From NCBI GenBank assembly GCA_026702845.1, contig JADCLS010000020.1, forward strand, positions 46,476-110,475: a stretch of 64,000 nt of DNA, written 5' to 3'. Positions 56,699 to 64,000 of the stretch are shown here, piece after piece (position 1 is the stretch's first letter; every line of letters starts with the position of its first letter). The notes beneath the pieces were generated by a model. The model had not been told where the DNA came from, ran no database searches, and worked only from the letters and a program-made list of their open reading frames with translations. The position numbers and the translations under genes were made by a program. The stretch is from Candidatus Heimdallarchaeota archaeon. GTDB lineage: Archaea; Asgardarchaeota; Heimdallarchaeia; Heimdallarchaeales; Kariarchaeaceae.

Positions 56699-57643
56699 AT
56701 GGTTATCTTGGTTACTGGTGCAGCAGGTTTCATTGGATCTAATCTCATTGATTCATTATTGATAAATGGTCAAGAAGTAATAGGAATAGATAATTTTCTT
56801 AATAATTATCCTCAGAAAATAAAAGAAGGAAATTTGAAATCTGCAATTTCGAATGATAATTTCACATTTTATAATTTGGACATAAATAACCAATTTCCTA
56901 TAGAAAATCAACAATCAGATGTGTAAACTATGATTCATTTAGCTGCTCAACCAGGAGTGCGATCATCATTTGAAAACCCACAAGCCATGAAAAATGATAT
57001 ATCTGGAACCATAAATGTCCTCGAATTTATTAGAAAAATTGAAGTTCAAAACTACATTTTCTCCTCTTCATCCTCGATCTATGGAAATAGTAGTGTACCA
57101 TTCAATGAGGCTTCAAGCATCCCTAATCCTATCAGTCCTTATGCTGCAATGAAATTGAGCTGTGAAGTTTTTAATCAGATGTACTATAATCAATATGGCA
57201 TTAATACATATAATTTAAGACTTTTCACAGTATATGGTCCAAGACAGAGACCAGATATGGGAATTTACAAATTTGTAAATAGCATATCAAAAAATCAAAA
57301 AATCAAAATGTTTGGTAATGGGGTATCTTCTCGTGATTATACATATATTTCAGATCTTATTCAGGCAATTCAGTTAATAATGCAAAAAATGGATGGATGC
57401 AAAACAATCAATATAGGTTCTGGAAGATCAGTAAAGCTCTCAGATCTTATTCAATTAATTGGGGAAAAATTGGATATAGAGCCCGTTGTGGAAGATTATC
57501 CTGAACAACAGGGAGATGTATCTGATACTTGTGCTGAGATTACACTTGCAAGTGAATATGGATATACTCCCTCCGTGTCCATTGAAAAGGGAATAGAATT
57601 ATTCATAGATTGGTACAAAAATGAAAATCTTAACTCAAGTTGA
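56699..57643 (+). pseudogene. UDP-glucuronate 4-epimerase-like SDR, split by an in-frame stop
   Basis: The first 75 codons (VTGAAGFIGSNLIDSLL, then IGIDNFLNNYP) and the next 237 (MIHLAAQPGVRSSFENPQ, SSSSSIYGNSS, YAAMK, LFTVYGPRQRPDMG) are one UDP-glucuronate/galacturonate 4-epimerase in a single frame. TAA at 56924-56926 interrupts it after SDV; homologues usually read D-V-V-x-H-L-A. The six bases TAAACT look inserted between GTG and ATG. The second half starts at the ATG at 56930, 3 bases after the stop, so re-initiation could give two chains. I call it a pseudogene, but a functional split or a sequencing error cannot be excluded. Confidence 0.75.
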
Positions 57644-58433
57644 TTTTGAATAGGTTCAATGCTCTTAGTTTAAATTCCGTCTCGATCTCTGAGTTCATTA
57701 AATGTTTATATTTTTGGTAAAATAGCCTCAAACCATTCTCCTTATTCTTAGTTCCAGGTGATGACAATCTTGGTATTTCATCAAAAGCCCAGTGATGTAC
57801 TAGATGTTCGTTTAGGAAACTATATCTTGTATCTGGTTCTTGAAGTAATCGAATACACATATCTCTATCTGTTGAGCTTATCAATTCTTCATCAAACCCT
57901 CCAATTCTGTTGAATAAATCCAACCTGATAAACATATTTGATCCTTGAATATTTGGATTACCTATTAGAAAAGTATCTATATTCATTTCAGATTCATTAG
58001 GAATTTTCTGTTTTAATCCATTCTTATTATTCTGATCATACCTTATTAATCCAGGAATAATCCAATTAGCATTATTACAGATTGAGTTCATACAGGATTC
58101 AAGATATTTATCATCCCACCAATCATCATCATCCAGTAATGCAACGAAATCTCTTTCAGTTGTCTCTATTGAATTTAATGTTTCTAACCCTGAATTAATA
58201 CTCCCCGAAAGACTTCTTGTTTTATTATTTCTGATTTCAACTAATTTAGTATCAATCAAATTCTTTTTCAAATTGTTAACCACATCAGTTGTTAGTTCTA
58301 TCATTTCATTATCTGAATCATTGACAATTATAATAAATTTGGGTTTAAAAGATTGTTTAATTACCGATGATAAAGACCTTTCCAACAATTTAGGGCGATT
58401 TTTTGTCGGTAGAATAACATGTATATTTATCAT
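57630..58433 (-). CDS. Glycosyltransferase family 2
   Basis: The start INIHVILPTKNRPKLLERSL and the core VALLDDDDWWDDKYLES (DxD) are classical family 2, followed by GSNMFIRLDLFNRIGGFDEE in the acceptor/ExD region (cited in part) and DRDMCIRLLQEPD. It has no membrane span. It overlaps the nine-repeat protein gene by 4 bases at its start and the converging epimerase remnant by 14 bases at its end. Donor and acceptor unknown. Confidence 0.9.
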   Translation of the reverse strand: MINIHVILPTKNRPKLLERSLSSVIKQSFKPKFIIIVNDSDNEMIELTTDVVNNLKKNLIDTKLVEIRNNKTRSLSGSINSGLETLNSIETTERDFVALLDDDDWWDDKYLESCMNSICNNANWIIPGLIRYDQNNKNGLKQKIPNESEMNIDTFLIGNPNIQGSNMFIRLDLFNRIGGFDEELISSTDRDMCIRLLQEPDTRYSFLNEHLVHHWAFDEIPRLSSPGTKNKENGLRLFYQKYKHLMNSEIETEFKLRALNLFKINLS

Positions 58434-60637
58434 TTATTTACCAACTCACTTTTTTTTATATTCTGTTTCTTTTGTGGAAGATTGTAAATTCTATGGTTAA
58501 CTTCTCCAAATACTAGATCCATCATATCATTCCATCGATAAATTCCAAGATCATGCCATTCTCCTCGTTTGATGGCAATGACAATTCCTCCAATTCCTGC
58601 ATCATTGGCATTAGGTAATCTTCCTAAATTGATCTTCAGTGTAATTAGCTCTCTTTCTGCATTTACAAAACCATCCTCTCCAGTAAATACAAAGGATCTG
58701 AGATTTACTCTACCGAATACATGCTTTAGCATATCATTCCATACTCTTACTCCAAATTCTAGAAATTCTCGTCTATCAATTGCACGAACCACAGCTTGCA
58801 CATCTTTATCTTTATTACCAGGTAAACGACCATTTTCTGATTCAAATTCCTTCAAAATTTTTATTGCCTGTTCAAATCCTCTATATCCTTTCAATTTAAT
58901 GTTTTTATATTTAGTACCAAAAGCTTTGAAAAGGAGTTCACTCCAATTTTCAACCTCAAATTCACTGAATTTTCCCTTTTTTATTGCTTGTCTAATCCCA
59001 CCAATCCCTTTATCATTTACTTGGGGTAACCTCCCCTCTCTTTTCTCAACTGCCTTGAGTTCTTCAATCGCTGTTTGCAATCCTTTTTCACCATAATATT
59101 TACCTCTATGTCCTGCAAAGTTATATCGACCAAATAATTCTTTCATAAGTTGATTCCAAGAAGTAACTCCAAATTCCGCCCATTCTTTTCGTTTCAATGC
59201 ACCAGTAATCCCTTGCATTTCAGTTGATTTTGGTAATCGCTTGTGCTTTTTCTCAAACTCAATCATTTCTTGTTTTGCAAATTCAAGCCCTTCTTTCCCT
59301 CCATAGATGTTTTGTCTGTGATTTAGTTCTCCAAACGTTACCTTAAGCAGATCATTCCATGTCTTTATTCCATGGCATACATAATATCCTCGACTTATTG
59401 ATCCATTGATGCCATTCATTCCTTCATCCGCAGAAACAGGCAACCGTTCATTATCATCATAAAATTTGATTAAAACTCCTTGAACAAAGTGTAAACCCTT
59501 GAAACCAACATATGTATTAGGTGATACCCGATTTACCTCACCAAATACGTACATAAGCAAATCATTAAAAGATTTTATACCAAATTTTTTCCATCTTTCA
59601 TTGTGAGCAGCATTTATTATACTGACAAATTCTTTATTTTTGTGACTTGGTAACTCACCAGTTCGTTTGTGATATTCTCTTAGTTCATATTTTGCAATTT
59701 CAAGTCCTTTTTTACCCATATATCTCCTTGTATTAACATTTACCTTTCCAAATACACTTCTCATTAAATCGTTCCAGCGATTAATATTAAATTGCTTGAA
59801 ATTACCTCTGCTTATTGCATTTGATATTCCAACCATATCTGGATGACTGATAATTGGTAATTCATCAAACTCTTGTTGAAATTCCAACAATGCTTTTTTT
59901 GCTCTCTCAAATCCTTCAATACCTTCATAAAGTCCTTTAGCAACATTTACTTCATCAAAAACATAGAGCATCAGCTCATTCCAAGAAAATATTCCATCTT
60001 CTTCAAACAATCCTCTACATACAGCATTATTAACTGAAACCAAATCCTTACTGGTTGGTAATTGAGAATATTTTTCATGATAATCTTTCATTTCATCAAT
60101 TGCTTTCTCAAGACCACCTTCTATTGCATATTTTACATCGTTACGTTCATTGAAAACAAACATCATAAGATCATTCCATGATTGGATATTGTATCCAGTC
60201 CAGTACCCTTTTTCTGCTGATTTTCTGATTTGTTCAAATTTGGATTTTGGACTAATTGTAGGATAAATATCGTTTTCATCATAATATAACTTCATATGAT
60301 ATATCGCATATGCAAACCCTATACTACCTTTCCAACCATTTGATTTGAAGAGGGCCTCTTTTATATTCATTCCATTTGATAGGTGTCTTGCTAGTCTCCG
60401 TAGTGTTCTAGTTGATTGTTGGAATTGCTCATTTGAGTGTGATGCTAATCCATTGTTGTAATATTCTTTAACTTCATTTCTAGTTTCAATTACCAATTCT
60501 TGAAACCATTCTGGAAAATGAACAATGTCAGATATCTCCCATAATTTTGGATTATTCCAATTAGGTACACTATTGATGCCATTTGGCATTTTAAATACTT
60601 TAGCTATGTATCTTGGCATTAAATGAGACAATGTCAA
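58430..60637 (-). CDS. Nine-repeat protein, repeat unit about 68 residues
   Basis: After an N-terminal region (about 1-100) there are nine tandem repeats over about 101-718. The consensus is a helix of GLExAKxELxEFxxxxGRLP, then a variable Asp/Asn-rich loop, a central helix (GIxxAIxRGxWxEFGI) and a WNDLMxxVFGEVN ending. The last units keep VFGRVN and VFGEVN. The pattern resembles repeats associated with homing endonucleases and helicases, which suggests nucleic-acid or protein binding, but no catalytic motif is present. The start region overlaps the family-2 glycosyltransferase gene (ATGA). Function unknown. Confidence 0.8.
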   Translation of the reverse strand: MTLSHLMPRYIAKVFKMPNGINSVPNWNNPKLWEISDIVHFPEWFQELVIETRNEVKEYYNNGLASHSNEQFQQSTRTLRRLARHLSNGMNIKEALFKSNGWKGSIGFAYAIYHMKLYYDENDIYPTISPKSKFEQIRKSAEKGYWTGYNIQSWNDLMMFVFNERNDVKYAIEGGLEKAIDEMKDYHEKYSQLPTSKDLVSVNNAVCRGLFEEDGIFSWNELMLYVFDEVNVAKGLYEGIEGFERAKKALLEFQQEFDELPIISHPDMVGISNAISRGNFKQFNINRWNDLMRSVFGKVNVNTRRYMGKKGLEIAKYELREYHKRTGELPSHKNKEFVSIINAAHNERWKKFGIKSFNDLLMYVFGEVNRVSPNTYVGFKGLHFVQGVLIKFYDDNERLPVSADEGMNGINGSISRGYYVCHGIKTWNDLLKVTFGELNHRQNIYGGKEGLEFAKQEMIEFEKKHKRLPKSTEMQGITGALKRKEWAEFGVTSWNQLMKELFGRYNFAGHRGKYYGEKGLQTAIEELKAVEKREGRLPQVNDKGIGGIRQAIKKGKFSEFEVENWSELLFKAFGTKYKNIKLKGYRGFEQAIKILKEFESENGRLPGNKDKDVQAVVRAIDRREFLEFGVRVWNDMLKHVFGRVNLRSFVFTGEDGFVNAERELITLKINLGRLPNANDAGIGGIVIAIKRGEWHDLGIYRWNDMMDLVFGEVNHRIYNLPQKKQNIKKSELVNK

Positions 60638-60769
60638 TTATCTAAATGCCTTCTATATTTTATTCGAATAAAATATGAAATAATGATTATTTTTTATCGC
60701 TGTGTAAAATTATACTAAAATTTAAGATTAACGAATAATAATTAAAAGAGAGTATAATATCCAACACAT

Positions 60770-62518
60770 ATGGAAGTTGATTTCTTAAAAAAATGGGAAC
60801 TTGATTATAATCAATCATATAATTCTTTAATTGAAATCGAGAATTTTGGTGAAGAAAATACGAATAAGATAATTTGGTCATCGAATTTAATTACAACATT
60901 ATTTGATATAAAAATGGATATAGCTTCTCAGATTTCAATAAAAAAATACAAACTCATAATATTGAATTTAACACATTGGTTAGACCGAATTAAATACGAT
61001 AAGCAGGATTCAAGTGTACCTATAGAAAGAAGCTCAGTAAATAAAAGTCAGGATCAAATTGGTAGCGAATTATCAAAATACTTCTCTGATTTAACAAAAG
61101 TATTTGGTCTATTATTTCATAATTTAGATGAAAATGGATTTTTAGCTGTGATTTTAAGTGGGCCAATTAAATATTATCATAAATTAATCCTTGACCATAT
61201 TTTCACCATAAATAATTTTGTAAATGAAATTCTTATCTCTGATGAAAATTTAAATGATAATTTGGGTATTACTCAAACTAGTTCCATATTTGTTTACTCA
61301 AAAAATCAAAACTTGATCATAAATCCTATGTATAAATTAAAATCAAGAGACCCATACTGGCATACTATGCACTCGAAAGGTCCAGGAGGAGCAAAAATCT
61401 TCCGAATTGATGGAGTGGAGCACGAAATAAATCCACCAGTAGGTAGCCATTGGAAATTTAAACAAGAAACAATAGATCAAATGATTGACGAAGGAAAAAT
61501 AATATTAAACAGTAAGGGAAATCCTGTTTATCTTGTTGAAGGAAAGCCATATATTTTGGATAATAATTGGTTGGATATTAACGGATTTATAAAACAAAAT
61601 GACTATTACGTTATAAACAATGAAGTTATAGAAAGGCTAGTGGGCACTTTTTCAAATGATTCAGATCATATTTTACACATTTTTATGGATAATAAAAACT
61701 ACTTAAAAAGTAACTACATTGAGAAACGAGTTAACACATTTATTACTAATTCAATCTATGAATCTTTTGTCATGAAATCAATTTTACATAAAAATAAACT
61801 TAATTTTCAAATATACACTTCAGGTATAATAGAAAAAGAGGAGCCATGGAATACTACACTTGATCATTTATTGAATATTTTTAATGCACAAAAAATTTCA
61901 GGTTTCGATAATTTCCATGGTATCATAAACGATCAGTTGCTTCATATTAATTCATTTAATCAAACATTTGATTGGAATGATTTGAAAAAATGTATAGTTG
62001 AATTTCAAGAAATTGATAATCTATTTTCATCAATTTTGATAATTGCAGATGATTTTCAATCAGATGATATGTGGGATCAAATTATTCAAGAGTTAATCGA
62101 AATGAAAATTACAGTAAAAATTTTTACATTTGATGAATATTTTAAGGCCAATAAAATAAATATCGATATTCTTGAAAAACCAATAACTGAAATTTCTGTC
62201 AATATTGAAAAAAATAATGTTGAAATAAAAATTAAAGACTTATTTTTCTTAAATACAAACCAATTATCAAATCAAGAACTTTCAAAATTAAATAAATCAA
62301 ATAATTTTTCACATTTTATCAACATGTGGAAAATATCAACATATGCTAATAATAACAATTTAATTAATGAAATTTTGATTGGAAGAGAAAATAAAAAAGA
62401 TGAATTAGAAATTGAATATAATTTTATAAAACAACATAATGAAAAAAGAATGATTGTTAAAGTGTATGATATCACAGGATCATATAAAGAACACCTAATA
62501 AATTTGGGGAGTGATTAA
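60770..62518 (+). CDS. Type III restriction-modification Mod-like protein lacking DPPY
   Basis: Several segments fit the methyltransferase subunit of type III systems: LLFHNLDENGFLAVILSGP and KLILDHIFTINNFVNEIL; INPPVGSHWKFKQETIDQM then GKIILNSKGNPVYLVEGKPY; and the C-terminal MIVKVYDITGSYKEHL. The catalytic DPPY should stand where IILNLTHWLDRIK is read (about 60-72), and no FxGxG SAM motif is clear, so the enzyme is probably inactive. The 582 codons are uninterrupted, so decay is recent or a non-catalytic role is kept. The overlap of 8 bases with the next frame is normal for mod-res pairs. Confidence 0.75.
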   Translation: MEVDFLKKWELDYNQSYNSLIEIENFGEENTNKIIWSSNLITTLFDIKMDIASQISIKKYKLIILNLTHWLDRIKYDKQDSSVPIERSSVNKSQDQIGSELSKYFSDLTKVFGLLFHNLDENGFLAVILSGPIKYYHKLILDHIFTINNFVNEILISDENLNDNLGITQTSSIFVYSKNQNLIINPMYKLKSRDPYWHTMHSKGPGGAKIFRIDGVEHEINPPVGSHWKFKQETIDQMIDEGKIILNSKGNPVYLVEGKPYILDNNWLDINGFIKQNDYYVINNEVIERLVGTFSNDSDHILHIFMDNKNYLKSNYIEKRVNTFITNSIYESFVMKSILHKNKLNFQIYTSGIIEKEEPWNTTLDHLLNIFNAQKISGFDNFHGIINDQLLHINSFNQTFDWNDLKKCIVEFQEIDNLFSSILIIADDFQSDDMWDQIIQELIEMKITVKIFTFDEYFKANKINIDILEKPITEISVNIEKNNVEIKIKDLFFLNTNQLSNQELSKLNKSNNFSHFINMWKISTYANNNNLINEILIGRENKKDELEIEYNFIKQHNEKRMIVKVYDITGSYKEHLINLGSD

Positions 62519-63207
62519 ATTGGAAAAAAAATATAGCAGTGACATCTTAATTGTATCAAAATTAATTAATCAAGTTATAGAATGGAGGAATGAAACAGCA
62601 GAATGGGATGATCAGTATCCTGGAGTTACTAAAACAACTAAAAAATTGCTAGGGTTTTGGTTTAATTATGATCATGAATTGGCGAATGGTCAATTCTTTT
62701 CATTCTATCCTCACCAACAATTAGCTATTGAAACTTATATCTATTTGGTTGAAATATTAAAAACCAGTGAAATCTCAGATGTGTTTAGAAATTTATGGGA
62801 TGATGAATTAGCTACATATTATAGAGGATTACCTGCTCCATCAAAAATCCCGAAATTTTGTTATAAGATGGCAACAGGCTCTGGGAAAACATTTATCATG
62901 CTTTTCATTATAGTTTGGAGTTATTTTAATTATCATTTCAATGAATCGATTATAGATGTTGTGGCAAACAGATTTTTAATTATAGCCCCAAATAATATTG
63001 TATTTGATAGATTAAAAAGTGACATATCACCAATTAATAATCCAGATTCTGTATTTAATAAATTCCCTTTTATCCCTCATAATTGGATTAACCAATTTAG
63101 GTACTTGTTTAGCCCCCTAGAAAATTTTCGTGTTTTTCCACAATAAAAATCCGAATATTCTAGATGATCTCTTAAGTAAGGAAAAAGCTTTAGAATCAGT
63201 TGTGTAA
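62511..63207 (+). pseudogene. Type III restriction Res subunit, truncated and frameshifted
   Basis: The N-terminus fits the ATPase/translocase part of Res: FYPHQQLAIETYIYLVEIL, Walker A MATGSGKTFIML and LIIAPNNIVFDRLK. The frame stops at 63144-63146 after the T-run at 63132-63136. In the next frame the sequence continues as HNKNPNILDDLL, which suggests a one-base frameshift, and ends at TAA 63205-63207 beside the transposase start. An intact Res has 850-1000 residues, so only about 225 are left. The gene has probably been broken by the IS66-type insertion. Confidence 0.75.
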
Positions 63208-64000
63208 ATGAGTATTTGCATGTCCAGTGACAAGGAACTCATCAATAAATTGAATACACGACTGGACAAAATAGAATCAGAATTGGCTTCTGCAAAAGTT
63301 GAGATCAGACAACTGAAAAAACAGAATCAAGAACTTGAGAACCGTTTGAGACTGTATGAGGGACCAAATAGTCCCTCATCAAGCAAACCAGTGTTCAAGA
63401 AGGAAAAACAGGAACGAAAACCATCAGGAAAGGCAAAAACCAATCCAAGGAAACGAAAGGGGAGAAAGAAGGGTCATGAGGGTTCCACACTGGTTCTGGA
63501 ATCAAACAAGGAAAGTCATGATTTAGTGTCTGAGTGCAATAAATGTCTTGGAACAGTGGATTTGAATGATCAGCAGCATATCTATAGTTACCAGACAGTG
63601 GATCTCCCCAGGCAGATTAACGTAGATATCACAACACATCATGTTTACGAGGCAAAATGCAGTTGTTGTGGTGAGATAAACAGCAGTGACAAGCAGGAGA
63701 TGAAGGGATCTGTTTTCGGAGCGAAACTAGCTTCTTTCTTGTCTCTGTTGTTCTACAAGGGAAGGATACCATTGAGAGGAATCTCATCGATAATGGATGC
63801 CTTGACTGGATATGAATTCTCAGCATCAACCATCAGCAACTGTCTGATGACAGTAGCAGATTATCTGGAGGAGCCAGTCAATGAGATCAAGACACTCATC
63901 GAGAACCAGGATATTGTTCACATTGATGAGACAGGATATATCAGCAATATAGATAAACGGGAGATAGAATGGATCTGGAGCTTCTCCACACCACATGAGG
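63176..64000 (+). mobile_element. IS66-family insertion sequence, left part
   Basis: GTAAGGAAAAAGC at 63176 resembles the GTAAGC start of IS66-family inverted repeats, with the transposase ATG 32 bases inside. The element continues past the window, so the right end and the target duplication are not visible. The inside is richer in GC than the island genes, a sign of separate origin. The left edge is a guess. Confidence 0.55.
63208..64000 (+). CDS. IS66-family transposase, 3'-truncated by the window
   Basis: The 264 visible codons start with a coiled coil (about 10-50; IRQLKKQNQELENRLRLYE), then LYEGPNSPSSSKP, a basic Arg/Lys stretch (KRKGRRKGHEGST), a zinc-finger-like CNKC...CSCC region typical of IS66 TnpC, and KGSVFGAKLASFLSLLFYKG. 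The first catalytic Asp of the DDE site is in DIVHIDETGY. The start ATG directly follows a TAA. Single-gene elements of this kind belong to the ISBst12-like branch; tnpA and tnpB are not seen. Confidence 0.9.
   Translation, partial: MSICMSSDKELINKLNTRLDKIESELASAKVEIRQLKKQNQELENRLRLYEGPNSPSSSKPVFKKEKQERKPSGKAKTNPRKRKGRKKGHEGSTLVLESNKESHDLVSECNKCLGTVDLNDQQHIYSYQTVDLPRQINVDITTHHVYEAKCSCCGEINSSDKQEMKGSVFGAKLASFLSLLFYKGRIPLRGISSIMDALTGYEFSASTISNCLMTVADYLEEPVNEIKTLIENQDIVHIDETGYISNIDKREIEWIWSFSTPHE

Noticed and set aside
58569..59096. A 175-codon plus-strand frame opposite the nine-repeat gene
   Set aside because: It exists because the repeats lack stops in the reverse frame; its residues are Pro/Ser/Leu-rich and not domain-like.
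63629..63829. A 66-codon minus-strand frame inside the IS66 transposase
   Set aside because: It is antisense to the DDE transposase.

Overview
The window reads as an AT-rich archaeal chromosome segment, most likely from an Asgard archaeon, possibly of the Heimdallarchaeia type. The archaeal signs seen directly are a GatD/GatE amidotransferase pair, a tRNA-Gly with a bulge-helix-bulge intron and no encoded CCA, many start codons about 20-30 bases below a TATA-like box with little or no leader, and protein families common in archaea. The Asgard call is an inference. It rests on a Rag/Gtr-like small GTPase with a coiled-coil tail, a ubiquitin-like protein, and TPR proteins ending in longin/roadblock-like domains.

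Region 1 (about 1-48,000) looks like ordinary, compact chromosome with short gaps and frequent convergent 3' overlaps. In order it holds: an unknown acidic-tailed protein and an Fpg-type DNA glycosylase that appears to start at AUA; an Hsp70/actin-fold protein with a long N-terminal extension; a UPF1/DNA2-like helicase coupled to an unknown protein; a GNAT and enolase-superfamily racemase pair; membrane and PspC proteins; a hybrid histidine kinase; a nucleotidyltransferase and dodecin; an ABC permease, ATPase and coiled-coil operon; gatE-gatD; a tandem ribbon-helix-helix regulator; a TPR protein; a duplicated winged-helix regulator; the GTPase opposite a Lys/Pro-rich protein; a CorC/CNNM transporter; a second hybrid kinase; tRNA-Gly; two tandem secreted paralogues; PAP2 and FMN proteins; the ubiquitin-like gene; a methyltransferase; oligopeptidase B; a second TPR protein; and a phosphodiesterase.

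Region 2 (about 48,100-64,000) looks like an accessory island. It opens with a DUF6602-like nuclease-fold protein. It continues with a surface-glycan cluster: a UDP-glucuronate decarboxylase-like SDR, two radical SAM proteins, a 1105-residue kinase-glycosyltransferase-glycosyltransferase-histidine phosphatase fusion, two more family-2 glycosyltransferases and a UDP-glucuronate 4-epimerase gene broken by an in-frame stop. A nine-repeat protein follows. The island ends in a decayed type III restriction-modification locus, where a Mod-like protein lacks DPPY and the Res gene is frameshifted and cut, next to an IS66-family transposase that runs off the window.

The strongest candidates for undescribed biology are the kinase/glycosyltransferase/phosphatase fusion with its radical SAM neighbours, the ubiquitin-like protein that ends in Ala-Gly with a hairpin at its start, and the Rag-like GTPase with a coiled-coil tail. 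No searches were run; family calls come from motifs read by eye.
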